A stretch of 64,000 nt of DNA. Source: Fistulifera solaris (Eukaryota > Bacillariophyta > Bacillariophyceae > Naviculales > Stauroneidaceae). Position 1 is the first letter of the stretch. The number at the start of each line of letters is the position of its first letter. The notes below the pieces were generated by a model. The model had not been told where the DNA came from. It saw nothing but the letters and a program-made list of their open reading frames with translations, and did no database searches. Made by a program: the position numbers and the translations under genes. The stretch is from NCBI GenBank assembly GCA_030295235.1, contig AP026151.1:558001-622000 (forward strand), given 5' to 3'. This document shows, piece after piece, positions 32,310 through 42,331 of the stretch.

Positions 32310-33329
32310 CTATGCCGTAGTGGTATGTTGTTGATCAGGTTGTGACGCAAGAATGAGATCAATGTTTCTCACTAGTGCCTGATAAATGGCGTCCATTCCG
32401 TGAAATGTTCTTCGTCCCAAGATGACCCCCATCAGCTTTGCTTGAAATGCTAGATCATGGTTGTGACAACGAATAGTGGCTATTTTCTTGTTCCATGTGT
32501 TGGCTTCGAGCTGCGGAGCTATATTCAACTTCCAAATATTGCTTGTCATAGTGCCGGGTTCGGCAATGAGTTGCTCTAGATGCGAGTTCTGGGACAGCAG
32601 ACGCGACAGGCGATGCGCACGATCCGAAGAAGGGTTTGAACTACAGAACTGAAAGGACACGATGTTAGGATGCTCGGAGATCGCATCGAATACAAGGTCG
32701 GCGTCGTCTTCACAAAGGTTGGGACCGAACCAAAGTATCATCGATGCGGGAGCTCTCGCGTTGCTACGAAGTGACTGTGCGAGTCGCGAGCAAATTTTGT
32801 GACACTGAGCTTCATCTGCTTTGGCGTGGACCATTAACGAAAGTTTGGCAAGTCCAGTGCTCGAACGAAGAGCGAAACAAAGCTGCTGAGCCACGTCGGT
32901 GTTGCTGTCAGCTCGGCGATCGACGAAGCACAGTTCTTTGGGCCCCATACCTTGTTCCATGGCGTGCGTAAAAGCATCTGGATGCGTCATGCAGCAATTA
33001 CTCATTTTCAAGCTTTTTACTTGACAAGAGCCGATCAGTCGACATGCCTCTTCGCCGGCGATATCAATTGAAGTATACTGGATGAAGAGTTCGGCGGCAG
33101 TTTCGTATCGAGCAAGAATCGCCAAAAATTTCAGCCAGTATTCGTCCGAAAAAGGAATGCTACGACTGATACTGATTCCTCGAAACACAAAGCCGGTCTG
33201 TTTGCGACACAATTCTTCGAAGCCTTCCACGAAGAGGGCTCCTCCGTCCTCAAATTTATCGTTCGCAAACCAGAGTGACGAGTTCACTTGGGTCAGTATT
33301 TCCAGAGTGCGCTCCCGAGATAGGTGCAT
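32310..33329 (-). CDS. Hypothetical protein, possible leucine-rich-repeat-like fold
   Basis: 339 residues from the Met of MHLSRERTLEILTQVNSSLW. I do not recognise a specific family. Segments such as ACRLIGSCQVKSLKMSNCCM, STGLAKLSLMVHAKADEA and SRLLSQNSHLEQLIAEPGTM are spaced like degenerate ribonuclease-inhibitor-type leucine-rich repeats, which are common in unknown diatom proteins. There is no signal peptide from this start. An upstream Met (33,437) would add 36 residues rich in Tyr and Cys; the downstream Met is preferred because the domain begins right after it. Base composition is normal for the neighbourhood. Confidence 0.6.
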   Translation of the reverse strand: MHLSRERTLEILTQVNSSLWFANDKFEDGGALFVEGFEELCRKQTGFVFRGISISRSIPFSDEYWLKFLAILARYETAAELFIQYTSIDIAGEEACRLIGSCQVKSLKMSNCCMTHPDAFTHAMEQGMGPKELCFVDRRADSNTDVAQQLCFALRSSTGLAKLSLMVHAKADEAQCHKICSRLAQSLRSNARAPASMILWFGPNLCEDDADLVFDAISEHPNIVSFQFCSSNPSSDRAHRLSRLLSQNSHLEQLIAEPGTMTSNIWKLNIAPQLEANTWNKKIATIRCHNHDLAFQAKLMGVILGRRTFHGMDAIYQALVRNIDLILASQPDQQHTTTA

Positions 33330-33756
33330 GATGAATGAATAGCACGAGAAAGTGTCTGGAGACGGTCCAGATATCGGTTCTAAGCAATACCAGGTAAGCA
33401 ATAAGTGATATACTACGTAATAGAAAGACATTCTCATTCTTTTTTCCGGTCATGACGGTGATGGACGTCAACAAAAACCGGTTCTGGTCGGACATTTACA
33501 CGGTTTGCAGAAGGAAAGCGGTGATTTCGTTTTCCGCAAAGAGTTCGGCAAAGACAAGCAAACATTCGCTGACGTTCGGTGGTACTTTTCGCACCACTGT
33601 GAGAGTACCGCGAAAAAGAGGAGACGCACGGTGCAAACAAAAATAATTGAAATTGTTCTTCGATACGAAGTGCGATCTTGTTCAACGCAAAGAGTTCTTT
33701 TCCTTTTTCACTGTTACTCTCCTTTGCAACACTTCTATCCTTTCACCTTCCCGAGA

Positions 33757-35267
33757 ATGAACCAACCAAGCCTGACTTCGATGGCGGCTTTGTACGACGT
33801 TGATGATCTTCGAGAGTTTTTTCGACCCAACAAGATTCAGCGCACGTCGAGAGAAGACGGCTCACCTGCGCCGTTCCCTGGTCCGCGGAAGATTCAAAAG
33901 AAGGGCACGAACTTTTTTAACCTGGATCGTTTTAGAAAGGGACGCCACATTGACCATGTCGATACAGATAGGAACACGATGTGGGAGAAGAACTTTCGCA
34001 AGTTAGAGAATTACCTCGCAAAATACGAAGACACGGCCCTACCAGTTTGCTTTACAGACCGTGAGTTGGTAGCGTGGGTAAAGGAACAGAGAGGTGAGTA
34101 ACTCGATTTTCGATTTAACCGGTTCCAATGAAAAAGCGCTTCACGTTTTAATTGCTTTTAGAGGCCTTTCATAATGGTTCTCTTCCGCCCGCGGCAACTG
34201 CACGACTGCAGGCGCTAAACTTTTTGTTTCCTGCGACCGGCGGCAAGAACCGAGAATCCCAGGTCGCAAGGCTTGAAGATCCAAATCAGGGAACGGCCAG
34301 AGCTGTGTCGGCTGCACCGGGTCCTGCGACATCGCTTCGATACCAGAGATTTGGCATGTCTTTGCCAGCGATCGAGAACTCTCACTTGAAACCCCCTCCT
34401 CGTTCCAATTTGAGAGACGCAGTTGCTCGAGGATCGGATGTTGCGTCGCGCCTGCAAAATAACCCAAATAATCAGGTTGGGGTTCGGGATAACTCTTCGA
34501 GATGTCCTCCTGTTGCCGCTGCTTCGTTGAAGGAAGCAACTAGGTCACCCAAGCCCATTCTAGAACGCCTCCAGCCTCATCCTCCGACTCCCGAAATGCT
34601 CGGACATGATGCGCAGAACGCCACAGTCGAGGCACCTGCTAGGCTTTATGAGGAACAGCCGACCGATGAGCAAGCTGCATTGAACATCACGGACGAGACG
34701 GACAACATGAGTACTCTTTCGAACGATAAAGGCGACGAAGAAGAGTCTTTCTTGGAGGAAACCTCCATTGGTGGAATCCTTTCTCACACGGTCAATAGTC
34801 TTTGCTGCAGTGCTTCCGCAATTTCGGTCCGTGTTTTCAATATTGGATTGGCCGTTGTTCTTCGCCTTATGATGATAATGCATGTATTGCGCAATTGTAT
34901 CGCTGCGGTAAAGCATGCTTACGACGAGGAAGACGAAAGCACGAACCAAAATGATCAACAAGATGAAAATGATGGACGAGTTGCTGGCGAAGAAGGAGAA
35001 GATGTCCCTCCCGAACAGGACATTGCAGCAAAACTCTCGTTCTTTACTAACATTTTTCGTCAAGGCGGTATGGTCCTCTGGTTTTGTATTCACAAAGTTG
35101 GTTGGTTGTTGGTGTTTTGCGTTGCAATTATTCTGGGTGCACTGGGCTTCTCGATCGGTGTAGGAATTACTATGGGTTATATGATACTCCGTGGTGAGAT
35201 CGATGTCCCTGCTGTTAATGATATGTTGGGAGTGCATTGTGCCAAAAGCATGAATTATACATATTAA
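33757..35267 (+). CDS. HA-domain protein with C-terminal membrane helices
   Basis: About 480 residues in two exons. Exon 1 (33,757-34,093) ends ELVAWVKEQR; a 68-nt GT-AG intron (34,094-34,161) joins it to EAFHNGSLPPAATARLQAL. Together MWEKNFRKLENYLAKYEDT...LVAWVKEQREAFHNGSLPP...RLQALNF forms one helicase-associated (HA) domain, a three-helix DNA-binding module greatly expanded in diatoms. A long disordered Pro/Asn/Ser region and an acidic stretch (DDEEDESTNQNDQQDENDGR type) follow. Near the C-terminus are two or more hydrophobic segments (NIGLAVVLRLMMIMHVL; VGWLLVFCVAIILGALGFSI). An HA domain joined to membrane helices is unusual and could mean a membrane-tethered regulator. The frame is intact after splicing. 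Confidence 0.72.
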
Positions 35268-35360
35268 AACATAAGTAGCATTTTATTTGAGTTATGTTTG
35301 TTTCTTGTAATCCCTACTTTTTTATTTGTCTAATTAGTGCGTTCGTGCGTTCAAGAATTC

Positions 35361-35380
35361 GCTCGCTCGCTCGCTCGCTC
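35361..35380. repeat. GCTC microsatellite, five units
   Basis: Five perfect GCTC units just downstream (minus-strand sense) of the phosphatase stop codon. Low-complexity sequence, no coding role. Confidence 0.7.
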
Positions 35381-35386
35381 TTCGGT

Positions 35387-36190
35387 CTAGTTCGCTCCAT
35401 CCATACTTTGTGCCAGCCCGGCCTCGGGTTTGAACGATCGAAAGTGTACCACTTGTGTCGCCATCCCATCCTCATTGTACAAATAATCAATACAAGTAAT
35501 ACTTGCCGTAGCGACTTTGATTTGTGTCATTTCGTGGGTGGGGATTCCCAATGCATCCGACAAGACACACCGCGTCACTTGCAAATGCGACACCACGCAG
35601 GCGGTGTCTCCCATTTCCAGGAATGACAGGGCGGTATCCCGCGCTGCCAAGACGCGCTGTTTCAATGCGGCATACGATTCACCACCGTCCGGTGTCACAC
35701 TTTCGTCACACGCATCGAACCGCGCCAGGTTCTCGGGTCCAATTTCTTCCTTCGTCAAGCCACACCAAGCGCCACGATCGAGTTCTTTGAATCCTTCGAG
35801 CTGTATGACACCCGAATCCTGTATTGATTGTCGTTTCCACACTTGTTCTCCTCCATAGATGGCCCGTTGCAAAGGACTGCAAAACACCTTTCGCAGGGCA
35901 AATTGTTGTAAATAGTCTCCGGCCGCTTGAGCTTCCAGTTCCCCCAATGGAGACAGAGGCACATCGAGTGCACCATAATATACCGATCGATCCGGACCGC
36001 CCGGGTTGATGACTTCGCCGTGTCGGACCCAAAAGATGCGTTTGGCGTTGCTGGTTATCGGAGGTACCATTGGGAGTGCGGAGAAGGAGAATCGGCGTCG
36101 TATCGAAGCAATAAATCCAAAAGTCGTTGTTGTGCGGGTCAGAAACATGAAGAATAGAGCAATCAAACTATTGATTTTTCGGGTAATCAT
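35387..36190 (-). CDS. Histidine phosphatase (phosphoglycerate mutase-like)
   Basis: 267 residues with a complete branch-1 histidine phosphatase core: RIFWVRHGEVINPGG (catalytic His), DVPLSPLGELEAQAAG, FCSPLQRAIYGGE (second Arg), LKELDRGAWCGLTKEEI-like specificity loop and CVVSHLQVTRCVL (second His). It resembles cofactor-dependent PGAM/CobC-like phosphatases; the specific substrate is not evident. The N-terminus (INSLIALFFMFLTRTTTTFGFIAS) is a signal-peptide-like helix followed by a Thr/Phe junction and a basic stretch, suggesting plastid or secretory targeting. The start used is the Met of MITRKINSL; the longer frame upstream to 36,442 is low-complexity and probably leader. It is divergent from the SV2-like transporter. 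Confidence 0.82.
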   Translation of the reverse strand: MITRKINSLIALFFMFLTRTTTTFGFIASIRRRFSFSALPMVPPITSNAKRIFWVRHGEVINPGGPDRSVYYGALDVPLSPLGELEAQAAGDYLQQFALRKVFCSPLQRAIYGGEQVWKRQSIQDSGVIQLEGFKELDRGAWCGLTKEEIGPENLARFDACDESVTPDGGESYAALKQRVLAARDTALSFLEMGDTACVVSHLQVTRCVLSDALGIPTHEMTQIKVATASITCIDYLYNEDGMATQVVHFRSFKPEAGLAQSMDGAN

Positions 36191-36603
36191 AGTATTATGC
36201 GCTCGACTTCTTATAGAAAGGATGGATAAAAGGAATGAATGAGATCGAAAAACAAAAATGACGCGATGCACGCAGCAGAAATTCGGTAAGTTGCAGGAGA
36301 AGTAGACGTTCTTTTTATCACATGCAGTACCGTAGTGACGCGATGTTGGAACACTGCACAGCGGTGCGCTTTTCTGCGAGGCTCGTTTTCCGTGTGAATG
36401 ATGTTGTCGTGAATGTTGGCGATGATGATTCATTTTATTCATTACGTAGTATTTTCTATTTGAACTTCATACAGGACCAGTAAATAGTTGAAGATGAGAA
36501 GGAAACAGAAGTGAGGCAAACAATTACAGAGCTTTGTATCTCAGTAGATTCAAGAACGACTATTGCAGGACGGGTCCCTTGACGAGAACATTTCGCGTCG
36601 AAA
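36191..36603. other. Divergent intergenic region
   Basis: About 410 bp between the phosphatase and SV2-like genes. No gene recognised; it presumably holds both promoters. Confidence 0.4.
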
Positions 36604-38243
36604 ATGACGAATCTTTCCGACAGCGTGGTCCAAGAGCACAGTTCTTCTTCTACTGGAGATGATGAGACCGCAGCCTTCCACTTGAATCATTCTTCGGATC
36701 CTCCCCGCTCAATCGATCAAATACTCGAGCAAGCCCTACCCGACAAACCGTTATTACAGCAATGGAGATATTGGGTCATATTCCTCAGTCTCGGTGTCGC
36801 GAATTCGTCGGATGCAGCCGAAATATTAGGGATCTCGTACATATTATCCGACGAAACCTTTGACGAACACATATTGGGAGGCAGTGCGTGGAAGGCCTCG
36901 TTGTTGGCGGCTACCGTCTTTGCCGGTATGTTGTTCGGTGGATTGATTGTCGGTGGAGGCATCAGTGATGTCGTAGGTCGTCGCCCGGTGCTGCTTTTTG
37001 GATTGGCGCTCAACAGTATCGCGGGACTGCTGTCCGCAACAGCTTGGGATGTGTTTTCACTGAGTTTTTTCCGCTTCGTCGCCGGCATCGGGATTGGGAC
37101 CACCATACCGCCCCTCTTTACATTGTGCAGTGAATTGGCGCCACCGCACCATCGGGGATTGTGTGTGACGCTCGCGGCGAGTTTTTGGATGGTAGGCAGT
37201 ATGTATGTGGCGATGGTGGCGTGGTGGGGTCAACATGCGTGGCGGGTCTTTGCCATGATGTGTGCGATTCCGAGTGCTTTGGGATGGTGGCTCATCCAAC
37301 GAACTGTACCCGAAAGTCCCCGCTTTCTCTTGCTGCAAGGACGGTACGAAGAAGCGGTCTTGGTGGTACGGGATTTGACCGGGCGTGCTCAATTTCGGGG
37401 TCTTGCTTGGACGTTGGAAGAAGCACAGGCTCACGGTGCTCCCATCTTGACGCAACGAGCACTGACTTGGAACTTACTGAGGACCTCGTTAACAGATTTT
37501 GGTTCTAGTGCGCAGCAACTGTATTTGCCGGAAACACGACAAGTGACTCTCGCCTTGCAATTGGTTTGGTTCGGGATTTCGTTCGGAACCTATGGACTGT
37601 ATACGTGGATCAACAAATTGTTTTTTGAAGTACATTTGCAAAACGTGTATTTCAATGCTCTATTGTTTTCCGCCAGCAATCTACCAGGAAATCTGCTATC
37701 CGCATTTCTCATGGATCGAATAGGACGATCGAAAATGTTGGTGGGGAGTACCTTGGCATCGGTCCTGTCGTTGATGCTATTTGCCTACGTCGTGTTTCGT
37801 GACGAGTCAGCCGTTGGGTTAAGTGATTCTCCCCATTGCCCGTAGAGTGGATTGTCTTGGCCTCGTGCGCCTTTCAGATGTGCACCATCGTGTCTTGGAA
37901 CACGATTGACGTTCTCACGTCGGAGCTCTTTCCAACATCCGTCAGAGCTACCGGAATGGGAGTTTGTGCCGCCAGTGGAAGGATAGGTGCCATGTTAGCG
38001 CAATTTATCAACGGAGCGCTCGTTTCGCGCCCTGTGTCTTTGTTGTTAGTGGCCGCTTTCACTTTACTTCTCGCGGCGATCATGCCAGTTTTTCTCCCGG
38101 CAGATCAAACGGGCCACCCTGTACGTGATACTGTGTCCGAGAAAAGGCATAGAAACGAAGACCGCTCGTCGGAGCTAATTGTTCGGGTTCCGCAGCGAAG
38201 CTACTCATACCAACACCTGGATGTGAACGGCCGGCTAGATTAG
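36604..38243 (+). CDS. MFS transporter, SV2/sugar-transporter type
   Basis: Major facilitator superfamily protein of about 546 residues with 12 predicted helices. The N-terminal half shows GISDVVGRRPVLLFG (the loop 2-3 D-x-G-R-R/K signature), RFVAGIGIGTTIPPLFTLCSEL and HHRGLCVTL, patterns of the SV2/SVOP and organic-ion/sugar porter group. The second half has FLMDRIGRSKMLVGS and then TSELFPTSVRATGMGVCAASGRIGAMLA, the family's helix 10-11 signature. One base is missing near 37,830, at a C4 run (VGLSDSP then LPVEWIVLASCAFQ); the protein continues in the new frame to a normal hydrophilic tail. Substrate not determined; an organic anion/cation, phosphate or sugar are all possible. Confidence 0.83.
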
Positions 38244-38395
38244 AAATAATAGAGGAACGTTTGAAGGCAAACGACTTTTCCCCACGTTAAAACTCCGTAA
38301 CTCATGTTTCATATCTCATTGCTTAAATGTAAACGATATTATATGATCGCTAAGAAACGAACTTGATTGAGACTAGAAATGTGGGGGCGGTAGCA

Positions 38396-38447
38396 ATCAA
38401 TGGCTACAGAAGTAACGACTAATCAATGGCTACAGAAGTAACGACTA
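38396..38447. repeat. Perfect 26-bp tandem duplication
   Basis: Two exact adjacent copies of a 26-bp unit beginning ATCAATGGCTACAGAAGT, in the 418-bp gap between the transporter and the cyclin gene. The rest of this gap shows nothing recognisable. Confidence 0.75.
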
Positions 38448-38661
38448 AGCATTCAAGCGATAATTCTTAACTCATGTTAAAATAACATTGTGTTCGCTTA
38501 GAAGACGAACATTTTCGTTAGCAAACTGCGATGCGTAGGTAAGTTGCAATGATGAAGACGAGTAACACGGACAACGGATTACTGGCTTCCAAAATAAACG
38601 ATATCAAATATCGAGTACTGCTCTGAAATTTCGCGGTTCGCTTTCGAAAAGTGCGGGGCGT

Positions 38662-40061
38662 TTAGAAGTCGGCGCTCAACTCGTAGGCAGCAACGCCTCC
38701 ATAGCGGCTGCTGGAGTACTTCTTGTTGACGGCTTTGAGCTCGTCACTGGCGGTACTCTTTTCGCGGAGAATAGCTCGGGCGACAGGGATCACCTCTTCT
38801 TCACAGTAGTTGGCGTATTTTAACAGAGTAGGGCTCCAAGGATTGCGACCAACAACTCGTCGCGCGATGAAAACTGCGGCTGCGGCAAGTTGGCTGGGCA
38901 AATAGTGCAACAAATTGTAAGATTGAAGAGTTCCGTCCAAGATGTAACATGACAGCTGAACAATCTTCTTGTCAGCATGTCCAGCTTTCAAGAAGCGAAC
39001 TAGGAAAGCATGTGCACTCGGAATGGTAACGTTGTACTCCAATGTCTTCAAGATGAGTTCCTCCATTTGAAGAATCTAAAGAAAAGAAGGATGCGTGAGC
39101 AAGACGTATCATCGGGCGGGCACAATTTTCTGTTGAAAGCCGATAACTTACATCTTGCTTCGTGTACGCTTTGTCGCAAATATAGACCAAGTCGCGGAGC
39201 TCAGGAGGAAAAATCTCTTCATACTTTGAAGCGATCAAGAGACTTGTGACTCCGACAAGCTGCAGGCGAGGACGAGAAACGCGCTCCTTTTCAAGAAAGC
39301 GATCAATCATATTGATAGTCAGATACAAAGTCTCCGGCACCAATTTAAACTTCAAGTGGACCTCAACCAACCAGTCAACCAAGATAGATCGCATACGTTC
39401 ATTGATGTGAGTTTGATTTTCCATGTAGATCGGTCGAACTGAAGAGAAAACTTCCTTTTCACGGAAATGAACATACATATCGTTGACGTATGAAGTAGTG
39501 CATAATGGGTCGTCACTATCGCGATCGTCAATGTTGTCGACCGTCCCCGTCATCTGATACGAACTAGGATCTGCTTGCATGGCTGCCCGTAACTGCATCG
39601 CATTATCACGCTCCTCCGCCATCGGATTGCGTTGCTCCATGCGATTGACGAAAGCCCCCGGACGCGCAACAACCACGTCGTTCCCAACAGCTGGTGCATC
39701 AGCCGCCATAGATCGTGTCTTCACGCCATTCATGCGTTTCGCCATCTTTGCTCCCTTACTGCTTCCATTTCGACTGGCATTCGTAACATCCTGTATTTGA
39801 GAAGGAAGAGTATGAGTGAGATGTCAGCGGTGAGAGAGATACAGACGAAGGTCGACGCGAAGTCAAAAAAACGTCAACTGATCGGTGTATAATCCGTTGC
39901 TGTCATTGCTCACGCTCTGCACAATCCTTCAACAATGCAAGGAACTGGCGTGATCATCTTAAGAGACGATAGGAACTTACCCGAAAGGCACGACGCCCGT
40001 TCGTTGGATTCGAAGCTGCGTTCGACGCGTTGGGTTGGTTGACTACGGATCGTGCAAACAT
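38662..40061 (-). CDS. Mitotic B-type cyclin
   Basis: CDK-activating cyclin of about 377 residues in three exons (minus): 40,061-39,981 (MFARSVVNQPNASNAASNPT...RRAFR), 39,790-39,152 and 39,075-38,662. The introns are 39,791-39,980 (190 nt) and 39,076-39,151 (76 nt), both GT-AG and phase 0. The first junction creates RRAFRDVTNASRNG, matching the RxALGDVTN region at the N-terminus of B cyclins, which supports the short first exon. The cyclin box begins MRSILVDWLVEVHLKFKL and continues ETLYLTINMIDRFL and LVGVTSLLIASKYEEI; the C-terminal fold has ILQMEELILKTLEYNVTIPS. No classical RxxLxxxxN destruction box is obvious, though RRAFRDVTN occupies a similar position. It presumably drives G2/M with a CDK. 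Confidence 0.9.
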
Positions 40062-42331
40062 GATTGTATTCCTGACAAATAAGCTGACAGTCCTTTTCTA
40101 TTTGTCTCTCGCTGATAAGATCAATTGAATGAATCTGAAATGCTGAATTCTTTTTCGACAAAAGGAAAAGTGAGCCTCTTCCTTGCCAATACTGTGAGAG
40201 TTCCTCTGCGCTGATCCGAGGTTGGCGATGAGTAGCGATAAAAGTATAGCGATGATTTGTCAATCGCTAATTAACGAATAAAACGTGAACTTTTGAAATT
40301 GCTAAATGAAATCTGATTTCACCTATTTACGATGTCTTAGAAGACATAATTTGGTTTTCATGATAGGCAGTCGCCGGAAACAATAGGGCGCTTTATTATA
40401 TACGTCTGTGTACATGTGAACTCAATTCCGTTCCTAAATGGGAAACGTACGTTGTGGATAGTGAAAAGAGCCGTTTGTCGCACCCTCGATTCAATTCGAT
40501 TTCATTGTACTTTGAACGTGAGTCTAAAAAACACCCTACCTTTTAGGTGACAGTCTACTCATCAGCGGTCATTTCAAACTTCAAACGGAACATAACGGAA
40601 TCGGCTGGCTCTGTCGCAGCAATTTTTCAATTAGGTTTTTAATGCCGGTATGCTACATTACAGCTAACACTGCTTGTAAGCATTTTGGAGGCTCCTTATG
40701 ATTTTTTTTGGTTGTGACAAAAACATTATGACCCACCCTCCATCGTTGTTGCGCCAAACCCAAACGGCGTAAAAAAACGACGAAGTGAAATAATGAATGA
40801 ATGAATAGGCAAACGGCAAACACAATAAAATAAGCGATCATCGAAGGACAAACGGCCATGAACAAATAACAAATAAAATGATGTGTTTCCAAGAGTGAAG
40901 ACAGGAGAACTGACCATTCATGTCACGAATGCTCCGGTCTGGAGAGATCTCATCTCTTTCCTTTCTTTTCTAGGTGAAGGATGGCAGCTTCGATCGAACT
41001 TGCAAGAAATGCCATCTCGCCTTGTGACTCGCGTCGCGCTCTGAACAAGTCAAAGTTGGGAAGAACTAGAATCTTTAGACTTGTTTCCGCATTCCGGTGC
41101 CCACAGGTGACTGATGCTTCGATTTATTCTCGTCGCGGCAGAGTACAAAGCGAAGATACGAACTCAGTGGTTGTCGAGACTTTCACCACGCTTTTGCTCA
41201 AAACTTGAAAACGGTTGTTATCAATGATTCTATGAATGTAGTAAAACCTCTGTTTCAGCAGAGTCCGAGTCGTCAGCTATAATTTCTAGATCAACTGTAT
41301 TTTATCCGTGTAACGCAAATTCGAGGAGGCTTTCTTCAACGAAAGAAACTGAGAAATAGCCTTACGAACACGAGGATGATAATGATTCTTCGACAATGCT
41401 ACATTGTCCGCTTGGTACATGGTGGCTTAATAGAGCATCACATTTTAGCTAAAACGCTTCTCGGCTGAAGGCTTCTGCAGATATAGAACAAGCTACGATT
41501 CTCGACGACGAATGCCTCTTAAACGTATCAAAAGGGTCTATCTTAGGAACAAGTGCTGAACATGAGAAAGAGCAGCACCTCGACAACTGCCCGACCCGAT
41601 ATTGTAACGAATTTTCGTTTCGCATGCAGTTGTCGCCGGCAAATGACGGCATCTTTCACCGACAAAAAAACTTGACTGGTTGTATCAGAAATGGTTGGTG
41701 GTTGGGATCAGCGAGCGCCTTCATAGTTTGAAAGAGGATTGAATGAAGAGTAACATTCTAAAAAGTGATGAAAACATGAACATGAATGATGAAAGATGAG
41801 AGGCAAGCGGCAAGAAGCAAAAAGCACGAAGCACGAAGGGCATAAAAGATTCGTGCATTCCAATTAGTGTAGGCATTGGCATTGGGCTCATTGGGCATAA
41901 GCACAACAGAAACCAAGGAACTCAACCCCGAATGAAATGTACAATATTTTCCGTAGTAAACTGGTCAACGGACATTGGTCATCAATAATGCGTCATGAGT
42001 CAGTCATGATTCATGATAGATCAGTACAAAGTATTAACTCTGCGAATCACGAATTTTTTAAAAAATGATGCTCGAGGGCTTATATGTTGAATGTTTCTAC
42101 TTTCACTCTATAAATAATTGTAGTAAATCTAGCAAGAGAAAAGAAAGGAAAGAAGAACTCAGCGCTACTTGTATACCTGGTAAAGTAGACACAATGCCTC
42201 ATCGCGAGCTCGCTCATGCCTCGTGAAAAATAATCATCACCGACGCGACTGCTCGCTCTCGTCGACCTCTCATACTTCCAACAAGCAGCAAGGAGAGAGA
42301 AGTATCCTTTTACAAACAACAACAAGCAACG
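40062..42331. other. Long intergenic region, about 2.3 kb
   Basis: No supported gene. A 75-codon open frame at 40,981-41,208 follows a pyrimidine tract ending TTTTCTAG and cannot be excluded as an exon, but it has no recognisable similarity. 41,760-41,850 is A/G-rich low-complexity sequence. The stretch just before 42,332 ends AACAACAAGCAACG, the leader shared with the second giant paralogue. Confidence 0.4.

Noticed and set aside
39910-40263. 117-codon minus-strand open frame
   Set aside because: It overlaps the true first exon of the cyclin in another frame. The splice that restores RRAFRDVTN is far better support.
40981-41208. 75-codon open frame in the long gap before giant gene 1
   Set aside because: No similarity and no confirmed splice partner; mentioned only as a possible exon.
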